NCBI GenBank assembly: GCA_963708675.1
Contig: CAVPTO010000003.1
Span: 3,162,001-3,226,000, forward strand
Direction: 5' to 3'
DNA from: DATAXP01 sp963708675
GTDB lineage: Bacteria > Planctomycetota > Planctomycetia > Pirellulales > PNKZ01
DNA length: 64,000 bases
Each line of letters begins with the position of its first letter. Within the stretch, counting starts at the first letter, position 1. The translations under genes were made by a program, and so were the position numbers. Of this stretch, positions 45,573 through 55,010 are shown piece by piece. Below the pieces are notes generated by a model. That model did not search any database and was not told the origin of the DNA. It worked only from the letters and a program-made list of their open reading frames with translations.

Positions 45573-46229
45573 ATGGCTGAAACACTCATTGCACCTCGAT
45601 TCCTGTTCCGCTGGTCGGTGCCTTGCTTGCCGCTTAAGGGCGCGTGGAAGCCGGGCACGCCGATGCTGGGCGAAGAATACACGCTGCCTTACTTCGGCGC
45701 GCTCGATCACGAGCCGGCGATTGCCGAAGTGTGCGCGGGATGGAACGCGGCGGGACTCGTCTTTCAGGCGCGCGTCGATGGCAAGCGGCAGCCGCCGTGG
45801 TGCCGCGAGAGTCGCCCCGATGAAAGCGATGGCCTGCGGGTGTGGATCGACACGCGCGACACGCACAACATTCATCGCGCGAGCCGCTTTTGTCATGCGT
45901 TCGTCTTCATGCCGTCCGGATCGGGAAGGGCGCTCGACGAACCGGCCGCCGAGCAACTGCTCATCAATCGTGCCCGCGAGAACGCGAAGCCAATCCGTCC
46001 CGGGGTGCTGCAAGCGTCGAGTCAGAAACGCGTCGATGGTTACGTTGTCGAAGGTTTCATCCCGGGCGCCGCGCTGCAAGGTTTCGACCCGCAGGAGCAC
46101 CCGCGGCTGGGGTTCACCTATGCCGTGATCGATCGCGAGCGCGGCGAGCAAACGTTCGCGTGCCCGTTAGGTCTGCCGTATCAAGAGGACCCCAGCCTAT
46201 GGGCGACGCTGGAACTGACGACTCCGTAA
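45573..46229 (+). CDS. CBM9/DOMON-like beta-sandwich protein
   Basis: 218 residues, no signal peptide. It resembles the carbohydrate-binding family 9-like fold used in sugar- or haem-binding proteins: an early ALDHEPAIAEVCAGWNAAGLVFQARVDG, then DGLRVWIDTRDTHNIHRASRFCHAFVFMP and a closing GFTYAVIDRERGEQTFACP. A strong AGGAGGAAA lies just before the ATG at 45573 and the gene is 13 bp after uvrA, so it is cotranscribed. Lack of an export signal argues against a polysaccharide role. A function with UvrA is possible only by proximity. Confidence 0.6.
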   Translation: MAETLIAPRFLFRWSVPCLPLKGAWKPGTPMLGEEYTLPYFGALDHEPAIAEVCAGWNAAGLVFQARVDGKRQPPWCRESRPDESDGLRVWIDTRDTHNIHRASRFCHAFVFMPSGSGRALDEPAAEQLLINRARENAKPIRPGVLQASSQKRVDGYVVEGFIPGAALQGFDPQEHPRLGFTYAVIDRERGEQTFACPLGLPYQEDPSLWATLELTTP

Positions 46230-46272
46230 CAGCATGACACAACCGCTTGAGGGACAAATTCGAGGCTGTTAT

Positions 46273-46361
46273 CTGTAGGGAACGCCGTCCCTGGCGTTCC
46301 GAGAAGCGGGGTGGATGGTCGCACGCAGTTCACGGAACGCCAGAGACGGCGTTCCCTACAG
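46273..46361. repeat. Inverted repeat with 29-bp arms (GGGAACGCC)
   Basis: Left arm 46273-46301 starts CTGTAGGGAACGCCGTCC. Right arm 46333-46361 ends GGCGTTCCCTACAG. The arms match with one mismatch and enclose 31 bases. It lies before the beta-oxidation operon, where no terminator role for the upstream CBM9-like gene can be excluded. It resembles a small non-autonomous mobile element. Confidence 0.7.
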
Positions 46362-46448
46362 TTGACGAGTCCACGCGACCGCGCCCGAGACGGATTCGCC
46401 GCGTACAATTGTGGTATAAGTTGTGCGCAAGAAAGGACGACGCACGCC

Positions 46449-48592
46449 ATGTCCGACGCACGCTATCTGAAGCTCTCGTTTCCCGAGCCCGACATCGCGC
46501 TGCTGGTCTTCGACGACCCGCAAAAGAGCGCGAACGTTCTCAGCCGCAACGTCCTCGAAGAGTTCGAGCTTCGGCTGAACGAACTCGAAAAGCGCGGCAA
46601 GCTCGCGGGTCTCGTCATCGCCTCGGCCAAGCCGGGCATCTTCATCGCCGGCGCTGACTTGCGCGAATTCGCGGCCGCCACGAACGTCACGCATGCCGAT
46701 GTCGTCGAAATCGCGACGCGTGGCCGATCGTTGTTCGAGCGCCTCTCACAAGTGCCGTTCGTCACCGTCGCAGCTATCGACGGCATGTGCGTCGGCGGCG
46801 GGGCGGAACTGGCGATGTGGTGCGACCGCCGGCTGATGACCGATAATCCGAAGGCGCAATACGGCTTTCCTGAAGTGAAGCTCGGCATGTTTCCCGGTTG
46901 GGGCGGCACCGCACGCACACCGCGGATGGTCGGACTTTCGAATGCCGTCGAGCTGGTGACCGGCGGCGAGAGCATCGACGGCAAGGCGGCAGCGCTCATG
47001 GGCCTGGCGACCGACGTCGTCAAAAGCGATCACCTCCAGAAGGCGGCAATCGCTCTCGTCCGCGATGAGCAGCGCACCGGCGCATGGCGCGAAGATCGCC
47101 AGCGATGGTCGAAGCCAATCGACATGGACGAAACCGAGTTGATGTTCCTCGGCGCCACGGCCTCGGCCATGATTCAGCAGGCCACCAAGGGGCAATACCC
47201 GGCCCCTGCCGCGGCGCTCGAACTCATGCTCGGCGCTGCAGGCAGCGATCTGGCGACGGCGTGCGCACAAGAAGCAGACGCCTTCGCCGACATCTTCGGA
47301 ACACCGATCAATCGAGCGCTGATTAACGTCTTCTTTCTCACCGATCGCAACAAGAAAGACGTCGGCATCGGCAGCGGGGACATCGCGCCCAAACCCATCA
47401 AGACCGTCGGCATCTTCGGCGCAGGCATCATGGGCTCGGGCATCGCTGCCGCCTGCATCAAGCGACAACTTGCCGTGACGATCAACGACGCTCAACCCGC
47501 AGCCCTCGCCGGCGGTGTGCAAAAGGCGCTCGAAGAGGCGTCGTACAACAAGGCCACCAAAGGGAGCGACCCCGAGAAGTTGCTGAAGTTGGTGCCGCTG
47601 ATGAACGCAACGACCGTCGACGCCGAGTTCGCGTCGTGCGATCTCGTGATCGAAGCGGTCGTCGAACGTCCCGATGTGAAGAAGTCGCTCTATGCACGGC
47701 TCGAACCGCTGCTGGAAGACGATGCGATTCTCGCCAGCAACACTTCAGCAATCTCGATAGCCACGCTGGCCGAGGGGTTGAAACATCCGGAGCGATTCGT
47801 CGGCATTCACTTCTTCAACCCCGTGCGGCAGATGCCGCTGGTCGAAGTCATCCGTGGCCCGAAGACGAGCGACGAGACCGTGGTGTCCGCCGTCGCGTTT
47901 GCCAAGGCGCTCGGCAAGAGTCCGATCGTTGTCAACGACGGCCCCGGCTTCCTCGTCAATCGCTTGCTGTTGCCGTACATGAACGAGGCGCTCGAGTTGC
48001 TGCTCGAAGGCGTCGAGATGAAAGCCATCGAGTCGGCGCGAAAGAGTTCGGCATGCCGATGGGGCCGCTCACGCTGTACGACGTGGTCGGTCTCGACACC
48101 GCCCTCAATGCAGGCAAGGTGATGCACGAGGCGTTTCCCGATCGCGTCGCGAACTCGACCCTGATGGAAGCGATGGTGAAGGCCGGCCGCTTGGGGCAGA
48201 AGAGCGGGGCGGGCTTCTACAGATATACCGACAAGAAGGGGCGTGGCGAACCGGACCCGACGCTGGCCGAAGTGCTCAAGCCGCTGGTGCGTCAACAAGC
48301 ACAAATGTCGAGCAAGGAAATCACCGCGCGGCTGTTCTTGCCGATGGTGCTCGAAGCGACGCGGATCCTCGAAGAGAAAAAAGTTCGCGACGTCCGCGAC
48401 GTCGATCTCGGGCTGATCTTCGGCATTGGTTTCCCACCATTCAAGGGTGGTCTGCTGTTCTGGGCCGACACGCTCGGCCCGGTCAAGATCGTCGAAATGC
48501 TTAAGCCGTACGAGAAGCTCGGTGCCCGCTATCAACCGACACCGATGCTGACGGCGATGGCCAAGAGTGGACGGAAGTTCTACGCGGAATGA
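46449..48592 (+). CDS. fadB: Fatty-acid oxidation enoyl-CoA hydratase/3-hydroxyacyl-CoA dehydrogenase, frameshifted
   Basis: 714 residues when repaired, the length of FadJ/FadB. The N-terminal crotonase domain has IASAKPGIFIAGADLREF, IDGMCVGGGAELAMWCD and YGFPEVKLGMFPGWGGT. The dehydrogenase domain has the NAD motif GIFGAGIMGSGIAAA (about 320), SNTSAISI, GIHFFNPV and the C-terminal KSGAGFYRY. Frame is lost at about 48033-48041 (TCGGCGCGAAAG). One inserted base restores ESAAKEFGMPMGPLTLYDVVGLD. The two activities hydrate enoyl-CoA and oxidise 3-hydroxyacyl-CoA. Next gene is the thiolase; with the ligase and dehydrogenase they form a complete beta-oxidation unit. Start at 46449 (MSDARYLKLSF). 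Confidence 0.9.
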
Positions 48593-48669
48593 CGGCATTC
48601 TGCCGGTTCGGCAGCTTCGCTCGCCTCGTGCGGTAGAATAACAGTGTCGGGGCCACGGGAAGGACCAAC

Positions 48670-49829
48670 ATGAAACACGCGGTTGTCATCGACGCCGTCC
48701 GCACGCCGATCGGCCGGAGTCACAAGGAAAAAGGCTGGTTCCGCAACGTGCGCAGTGACGACATGGCCGTCGCGGTCGTCCGGGCGCTCGTCGATCGCAC
48801 GGGGATCGACCAGGAAGTGATCGAAGACGTCGTGCTCGGCAACACGCAGCAGCAAGGCGAGCAAGGGTTCGACGTCGCCCGCAGCGTCTCGCTGATGGCG
48901 GGGCTTCCGATGCACACCGGCGGCACGACCGTCAATCGATTGTGCGGCTCCAGTCTGCAAGCGTTGAACCAGGCGACGCACGCCATCATGGCGGGCTTCG
49001 AGGATGTGCAGATCGTCGGCGGATTGGAGCACATGCTGCACATTCCGATGGATAAGGATCTGAACCTCAACCCCAAACTGTTCCAGCGCACGAGCAAAGG
49101 CGCTGATGATGGGCGTCACTGCCGAGTTTCTCGCGCAAACGCAAGGCATCTCGCGCGAGGAGCAAGACGCGTTCGCCTTGCGAAGCCACCAACGTGCCGC
49201 CGCGGCGCAGGCTGAAGGCAATTTCGCCGACGAAATGATTCCGATCTGGGGACACGACGAAGCCGGCGAGCGGTTTTTGGTCGATCGCGATCAATGCGTG
49301 CGACCCGATGCGACGATGGAGTCGCTCGCGGCGCTCAAGCCCGCGTTCATGCCAGGCATGGGGACCGTGACGGCCGGCAATAGCTCGCCACTGAACGACG
49401 GCGCGAGCGCGCTGCTCATCATGTCGGACGAGAGCGCGAAGGAGTTGGGGCTGAAGCCGATGGCGCGCATCGTCGCGACGGCAGTTGTAGGCGTCGATCC
49501 GGCCGTGATGGGGACCGGCCCGGTGCCTGCCACGCAGAAGGTGCTCAAGCGCGCCGGAATGTCGCTCAAGGACATCGACCTGATCGAACTGAACGAAGCG
49601 TTCGCCGCGCAAGCGCTGGCATGCGTGCGGATGCTGGGCATCGACGAAGAGAAACTCAACGTTCGCGGCGGCGCGATCGCCATCGGGCATCCGCTCGGCG
49701 CCAGCGGCGCGCATCTCGACGACGCTGTTGCACGCGATGAAGGACCGCGGCGCGACGCTGGGGCTGGCAACAATGTGCATCGGCGTCGGACAAGGCATCG
49801 CCACCATCTTCGAGCGAACAGCTCAGTGA
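48670..49829 (+). CDS. fadA: 3-ketoacyl-CoA thiolase, two frameshifts
   Basis: 387 residues if both breaks are two-base losses, exactly the length of FadA. The start AVVIDAVRTPIGRSHKEKGWFRNVRSDDM is FadA-like. VNRLCGSSLQALNQA carries the catalytic Cys, and LNEAFAAQALACVRMLG and GGAIAIGHPLGASGARI the His, with the final Cys in ATMCIGVGQG. Break 1 at about 49096-49104 (AAAGGCGCTG): the continuation is ALMMGVTAEFLAQTQG. Break 2 at about 49706-49713 (GGCGCGCATC): restoring CG gives GARISTTLLHAMKDRG and the stop at 49827-49829. Without correction the second part reads into the ligase gene, a false fusion. Cleaves 3-ketoacyl-CoA to acetyl-CoA. Confidence 0.88.
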
Positions 49830-49843
49830 GCGGAGCGCAACGA

Positions 49844-51550
49844 ATGACCGACGACTTCGTGTCGCTCACTGCCGAGACGATCGTCGCGCTGTTCCAGCAG
49901 CGTGCGACGCGCGATGCCGAGCGTGTTGCGATCCACGCGCACCGCAAAGGGCAGATGGCCGCCACGACGTGGGCGGAGATGGCCTCGGACGTGCGACGAT
50001 TGGCAGCAGCGCTCGAAAGACTCGGTGTCAAGCGAGGCGACCGCGTCGCGCTCGTTTCGCCGAATCGTTATGAATGGATGGTCACCGATCTGGCGATTCA
50101 AACGGCCGGGGCTGTGCATGTGCCGATTCACGCGTCGTTGGCCGGGGCGCAGTACGCGTATCAAATCGCCAACAGCGAGTCGAAAGTCGTCGTGCTCGCT
50201 GGGGCGGAACAGGCCGAGAAGCTCGCGCAGCATTTGGCAGAACTTCCCGCCGAGTTGCAGATTATCACGTTCGAGACGAACGTCATCCCGTGGCCGACGG
50301 TCGCATTTCACTCTTACGCCGACCTAATCGCGAAAGCCGACGAAGAGCGCGGACGGGTGATCGAACGCATCGCGGCAGAGACGGTTCAGCCCGGCGACTT
50401 GGCGACGATTCTCTACACCTCGGGCACCACGGGCGAGCCGAAGGGGGTGATGCTCAGTCAGAGCAATCTCGCGACGAACGCGCTGGCGTCGATGGAGGTG
50501 TTTGGCCATCGCGCCGACGACCGCCGGCTGACGTGGCTGCCGCTGAGTCATATCTTCGGCCGGACGTGCGACTTCTACACGTGGATCGTGCAAGGATGTG
50601 AGCTCGTGTTGGCCGATGCGCCCGAAACGGTCATCGCGACGTGTGCCGAGTATCATCCGACGCTCGTCAACGGCGTGCCGTACTTCTTCGAGAAAGTGAT
50701 GCGCGGCCTGATGCAAGCCGGCGTCGCCGATAAGCCGGGAGCGCTCGCGGCGACCTTTGGCGGAAGGCTTCGCGCGGGAATCGCCGGCGGAGCTGCGCTG
50801 CCGCGGCACGTCGCCGAGTTCTACGAGCGCAACGGCGTACTGCTGCTGCAAGGCTACGGCATGACCGAGTCGTCGCCCGTGATCACGACCTGCACCGAGA
50901 AATCGCACAAGCTCGGCACGGTCGGCCCTGCGATACCGGGCGTCGACGTGCGCATTGCCAACGACGGCGAGATCGTCACCCGCGGACCGCACGTCATGCT
51001 CGGATATTGGAAGCGGCCGGAGGACACGGCGCAGATTCTTCGCGACGGCTGGCTGCACACCGGCGATCTCGGCCAAATTGACAGCGAGGGTTTTCTGAAG
51101 ATCACGGGTCGCAAGAAGGAACTCATCGTCACCGCCGGCGGGAAGAATATCGCGCCGGTGCTGCTCGAAGCGATGCTGACGAGCGATCCACTTGTGCTGC
51201 AAGCGATGGTCGTCGGCGACGGCCGCAATTATCTCACCGCGCTCATCGTCCCCGAGCCCCAGCAACTTCGCGCCGCCATCGCCGAGCATCGCATTGCCCT
51301 CGATGAAAACAAATCGCCGCTCGAGGACGATCGCGTGCGACGCCTCTACGCCGAGCACATTCAGCTTCGCCTGGCGAGCGTGTCGCGGTACGAACAAATC
51401 GGCGACTTCTTGCTGCTTGATCGAGGTTTCACGATCGAGTCGGGCGAGTTGACGCCGACGCTCAAACTGCGCCGCGACGTGATCGCCAAGAATTACGCCG
51501 AACGGATTGAAGCCATGTACACGAGGAACGCAGCCGTTACTACCTGCTAA
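49844..51550 (+). CDS. Long-chain fatty-acid-CoA ligase (AMP-forming)
   Basis: 568 residues. ANL-superfamily adenylating enzyme: P-loop LYTSGTTGEPKGVMLSQSN (about 190), GYGMTESSPVITTC (about 340), the GDLGQIDSEGFLKITGRKKEL hinge (about 410) and the lysine end TPTLKLRRDVIAKNY. It activates free fatty acid to acyl-CoA with ATP, supplying the acyl-CoA dehydrogenase downstream. ATG at 49844 (MTDDFVSLTAET), 14 bp after the corrected thiolase stop. Confidence 0.9.
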   Translation: MTDDFVSLTAETIVALFQQRATRDAERVAIHAHRKGQMAATTWAEMASDVRRLAAALERLGVKRGDRVALVSPNRYEWMVTDLAIQTAGAVHVPIHASLAGAQYAYQIANSESKVVVLAGAEQAEKLAQHLAELPAELQIITFETNVIPWPTVAFHSYADLIAKADEERGRVIERIAAETVQPGDLATILYTSGTTGEPKGVMLSQSNLATNALASMEVFGHRADDRRLTWLPLSHIFGRTCDFYTWIVQGCELVLADAPETVIATCAEYHPTLVNGVPYFFEKVMRGLMQAGVADKPGALAATFGGRLRAGIAGGAALPRHVAEFYERNGVLLLQGYGMTESSPVITTCTEKSHKLGTVGPAIPGVDVRIANDGEIVTRGPHVMLGYWKRPEDTAQILRDGWLHTGDLGQIDSEGFLKITGRKKELIVTAGGKNIAPVLLEAMLTSDPLVLQAMVVGDGRNYLTALIVPEPQQLRAAIAEHRIALDENKSPLEDDRVRRLYAEHIQLRLASVSRYEQIGDFLLLDRGFTIESGELTPTLKLRRDVIAKNYAERIEAMYTRNAAVTTC

Positions 51551-51580
51551 GCATCACCACGCTGTGAAGATTGCGACGCT

Positions 51581-53506
51581 ATGAAAACCGACGAATCCAC
51601 GATTCCCGAGGCCTCGACTTCCGGACCCTCGTTTGCCGAAACGGCGCTCAAGCTGGGAGGCAAGAGCGAGGAAGAGTCGCGACGAACTGGCGCGATCGAC
51701 AAGGCCGACGACCAGGTCGAAGCGCTCTTCGCGCCGCAGTATCAAACGACCGCCAGCCCGGCGCATCGCGCCGTGTGGGAGCGCGACGTGCCGGTCGACT
51801 TGTTCACAAGCTCGCCAGTGAGCTTGTCATCCGACGTGAAGAAGGTCATGGACGATTCGATCGCCGTCGTCGCGCGGCATCGCCAGGCGAAAACGCTGCT
51901 CAACGACGATCGCAAGATCACCAAACAAGTGTTCGACGAGTTGGGGCGTGTCGGCTACTGGGGGCTGCTCGTCGATAAGCAGTATGGCGGCAGCGGCACT
52001 CCATTCGCCGCCTTCGCCCCTTTCCTGACGCGCATGGCCACGGTCGATCCAACCGTCGCGGGCATGGCGAGCGTGCATGGCTGCATCGGCGCGGTTGACC
52101 CTGTGCGAACGTTCGGCAACGCCGATCAGCGACAGCGCTGGTTGCCGAAGTTGGCAAGCGGCGAGCGATTGAGCGCCTTCGCGCTGACCGAGCCCGGCGC
52201 GGGAAGCGATCTGACGGCCCTTCGAACACGGGCCGTGCGCGACGGCGACGACTATATCGTCAACGGCGAGAAGCTGTTCATCACGAACGTCGTGCCCGGC
52301 CGCACGATTGGCCTGGTGTGTCTGATCGACAATCGACCGGCGGTGCTCGTCGTCGACTTACCCGAGGCGGAGAACGAACAGTTCCAACTCAAGAAGTACG
52401 GCCTGTACGCGCTCAAGCACGCTTACAACCAGGGCATCATCTTTCGCGACTTCCGAGTTCCTGCGGCGAACCTGTTGGAACCCAAGCGCGGCGACGGCCT
52501 GACGATTGCTTATCACGGCTTGAACCTCGGACGTGTCGCGCTGTGCGCCACGGCGGCGGGCAGCATGAGGCTGATGCTCGCGAGCATGTTGCCTTGGGCA
52601 CGCTTCCGCAAGACTTACGGCCAACCGATCGATCACCGCGAACTGGTGCAGCGCCGCATCGGCCGCCTCGCGGGACTCATCGTCGCCAGCGACGCGCTGG
52701 TCGCATGGTGTTCGCAACTCATCGATCTTGGCTACCGCGGCGAGATGGAATGCATCGTCGCCAAAATCTTCGGCAGCGAGGCCCAAAAAGAAGCCGCCAT
52801 CGAGCTGATGATGAAAACGCACGGCGGCCGCGCGTTCTTGCACGGTCACATGTTCGGCGACAACGTGCACGAATATCTCGCGCCGTGCATCTACGAAGGT
52901 GAAGGCGAAATGCTCGGCATGGCGTTCTTCAAATCGTTGGTGAAGCAGCATGGCACGCAGTTCTTCGAGCCGATCGGCAAGGCGCTGGCGGCGGCGGGGG
53001 TGAAGAAGCCGAACATGATGAACCCGTCGCATTTGATGGCCCTGCGGCAACCGTTGTGGGCGTACTCGAAGTGGTTCGCGGCCGAGCGCCTGCGGCGACA
53101 TGCGAAGCCGGAGTTGCCGTCAATGCCGTCGGAGCTTCGCGTGCATGCCGAGGCGGCCATCGACCGGCTGCAACGTTTCCCAATCGAAATCAGCGGCGTG
53201 ATGCGGAAGTTTCAGCTCGCGCTTGCCGATCGGCAATGCCGCATGGCGGAACTCTCGTCGCGCGTGCAGAATTCGATTATCGTGCTGTGCGCGAGCCTTT
53301 ATGCTTCACGGCACGGCGACGAAACGGTTCGCCGCGCGGCCGACGTCTTCTGCCAAGAAACCCTGCGGCAGATCGACGGCGGGCGGCCTTCGGACCGGTA
53401 TTTTCGCAATGTCACGAAACTGGGCGAGACGATCGTCGAGCATGGCTTCGATCACGTGATTGAGTTGCCCAGCGAGATTTTGATGCCTTATGCGAACGAC
53501 GGATGA
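51581..53506 (+). CDS. Acyl-CoA dehydrogenase, long form
   Basis: 641 residues, like very-long-chain dehydrogenases with an extra C-terminal domain. FAD-binding core: FALTEPGAGSDLTALRT (about 200), LFITNVVPG, LKHAYNQGIIFRDFRVPAANLL and YEGEGEMLGMAFFKS (about 445). Residues about 460-640 form the additional helical domain. It makes the first oxidation of fatty acyl-CoA in beta-oxidation; electrons go to ETF, encoded elsewhere. 30 bp after the ligase gene. A hairpin at 51806-51827 lies inside the N-terminal coding part and adds FTSSPVSLS in frame. Confidence 0.92.
   Translation: MKTDESTIPEASTSGPSFAETALKLGGKSEEESRRTGAIDKADDQVEALFAPQYQTTASPAHRAVWERDVPVDLFTSSPVSLSSDVKKVMDDSIAVVARHRQAKTLLNDDRKITKQVFDELGRVGYWGLLVDKQYGGSGTPFAAFAPFLTRMATVDPTVAGMASVHGCIGAVDPVRTFGNADQRQRWLPKLASGERLSAFALTEPGAGSDLTALRTRAVRDGDDYIVNGEKLFITNVVPGRTIGLVCLIDNRPAVLVVDLPEAENEQFQLKKYGLYALKHAYNQGIIFRDFRVPAANLLEPKRGDGLTIAYHGLNLGRVALCATAAGSMRLMLASMLPWARFRKTYGQPIDHRELVQRRIGRLAGLIVASDALVAWCSQLIDLGYRGEMECIVAKIFGSEAQKEAAIELMMKTHGGRAFLHGHMFGDNVHEYLAPCIYEGEGEMLGMAFFKSLVKQHGTQFFEPIGKALAAAGVKKPNMMNPSHLMALRQPLWAYSKWFAAERLRRHAKPELPSMPSELRVHAEAAIDRLQRFPIEISGVMRKFQLALADRQCRMAELSSRVQNSIIVLCASLYASRHGDETVRRAADVFCQETLRQIDGGRPSDRYFRNVTKLGETIVEHGFDHVIELPSEILMPYANDG
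51806..51827. repeat. ACAAGCTC..GAGCTTGT hairpin inside coding sequence
   Basis: Perfect 8-base arms ACAAGCTC and GAGCTTGT around GCCAGT, in frame in the acyl-CoA dehydrogenase gene. Confidence 0.6.
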
Positions 53507-53539
53507 TGGCGATGGAACGCGTATTGCACTCCCGACGTC

Positions 53540-54715
53540 ATGATGACGCCTGACCCTGCCAAGCCATCGTTCTCGCAAAGCCTCGGCGTCCTTGCGCGGG
53601 ATCCGCTCAATTTTCTGCTGCCAGCGATCGTCGTCGCGGCAGCGCTTGAACCGACCGACGTCAGCGATCTGTGGGTGTTCATCGCTTCCGCGGTCGCGAT
53701 CGTTCCCTTGGCCGGGTTGATGGGCCGCTCGACGGAAAGTCTTGCGGCGACGCTTGGCCCAAGTTTGGGCGGGCTGTTGAATGCCACCTTCGGCAACGCC
53801 GCGGAAATGATCATCGCCATGATGGCTTTGGCGCGCGGGCCCGAGATGTATCCGCTCGTGAAGGCCTCGATCACCGGGTCGATCATCGGGAACATCTTGC
53901 TGGTCCTCGGCGCCGCGATGTTGGTCGGTGGCGTGCGTCGCGATCGACAACACTTCAACCGCAACGCCAGCAGCAGCGCCGCCACCTTGCTGATGCTCGC
54001 GTGCGTCGGGCTCACGATTCCCACGCTGCATTACTACCTATACCGCTCCGGTCGTCCGCCGGCGGCAGCGGCCATGCACGAGATCGAGCTGCTCAGCGAA
54101 GAGATTGCGGTGATCCTTGCGATCGTGTACTTCCTCAGTTTGCTGTTCTCGCTGGTCACGCATCGCGACTGCTTCCGCCCCGCGAACTCACAAGACCCTG
54201 AAGTTGCGGCACTCCGCGAAGAGCATCAACCCGAGCTGACCAACGCGGCGGCGCTGTTCGCGCTGCTGATGTCGACACTGGGCGTTACGTGGATGAGCCA
54301 CTTGCTGGTCGGTTCGGTCGAGCCGGCGGCCGATTCGATTGGCATGAACCACATTTTCGTCGGCGTGATCGTGGTCGCCATCATCGGCAACGCCGCCGAG
54401 CACTCGACGGCCATCGTCGCCGCGTGGAAAAACGACATGGACCTGGCCGTCAGCATCGCCACCGGCAGCAGCACACAGGTGGCATTGCTCATCGTGCCGG
54501 TGCTCGTCATGTTCAGTGCGGTGCTCGGCCTGTCGCCGACGCTCGACCTGCACTTCACGCCACTCGAGATCGTTTCGCTGTTGCTGTCGGTCATCGTGCT
54601 GCCGCTGGTGTGTCTCGACGGCGAGTCGAATTGGATGGAAGGGGTGATGCTGTTGGCTGTGTACGCGATCATTGCCTTGGCGTTCTTTCATCTTCCCGAC
54701 GCCGCGATCCCGTGA
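53540..54715 (+). CDS. cax: Calcium/proton exchanger (CaCA superfamily, CAX/ChaA type)
   Basis: 391 residues with about 11 membrane helices. The two alpha-repeat motifs are present: FGNAAEMIIAMMAL (about 92-105) and IGNAAEHSTAIVAAW (about 282-296), whose acidic residues bind Ca2+. It exports Ca2+ in exchange for protons in the inner membrane. An acidic loop (about 210-235) separates the halves. The gene starts ATGATG (53540/53543), no strong Shine-Dalgarno. 33 bp after the dehydrogenase gene but functionally unrelated, so operon membership is uncertain. Confidence 0.9.
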   Translation: MMTPDPAKPSFSQSLGVLARDPLNFLLPAIVVAAALEPTDVSDLWVFIASAVAIVPLAGLMGRSTESLAATLGPSLGGLLNATFGNAAEMIIAMMALARGPEMYPLVKASITGSIIGNILLVLGAAMLVGGVRRDRQHFNRNASSSAATLLMLACVGLTIPTLHYYLYRSGRPPAAAAMHEIELLSEEIAVILAIVYFLSLLFSLVTHRDCFRPANSQDPEVAALREEHQPELTNAAALFALLMSTLGVTWMSHLLVGSVEPAADSIGMNHIFVGVIVVAIIGNAAEHSTAIVAAWKNDMDLAVSIATGSSTQVALLIVPVLVMFSAVLGLSPTLDLHFTPLEIVSLLLSVIVLPLVCLDGESNWMEGVMLLAVYAIIALAFFHLPDAAIP

Positions 54716-54739
54716 GTCGAGACCTGCAAAGGCGGGCAA

Positions 54740-54965
54740 ACCACGGAGGCACAGAGACACGGAGGACGCACGGAGAGAAGAAAGGAACCACAGATGCACA
54801 CGGATTTACACAGATGAGAACAGACGAGAATGTTTTGTTTTTTTGCTGATTCTCGCACTTCCTCTTCGATCTGCTGATCTGTGAAAATCTGTGTGCATCT
54901 GTGGTTCTCTCCTACTTTTTATCGCTCTGCTCCGTGTTTTCTCCGTGTCTCCGTGCCTCCGTGGT
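54740..54965. repeat. 226-bp nested inverted repeat (ACCACGGAGG / ACCACAGAT)
   Basis: Outer arms 54740-54764 (ACCACGGAGGCACAGAGACA start) and 54941-54965 (ends CCGTGCCTCCGTGGT). Inner arms 54785-54815 (GAACCACAGATGCACACGGA start) and 54877-54907 (ends GCATCTGTGGTTC). Loop about 60 bp and AT-rich. The two arm pairs are internally repetitive. It fills the gap between the exchanger and the MFS gene. Confidence 0.8.
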
Positions 54966-55010
54966 AAAAATGTCGGCCTGCTCTATGAGTAACTAATCAG
55001 CGAGTGCCCG

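Noticed and set aside
49106..51550. A single long frame joining thiolase and acyl-CoA ligase
   Set aside because: It is a product of two frameshifts. The segment between them reads as an arginine/histidine-rich non-thiolase sequence. A normal thiolase end with its own TGA (49827-49829) exists in the next frame, followed by a fresh ATG at 49844.
54740..54965. Insertion sequence
   Set aside because: No transposase reading frame in or near the element; it is a non-coding nested inverted repeat.
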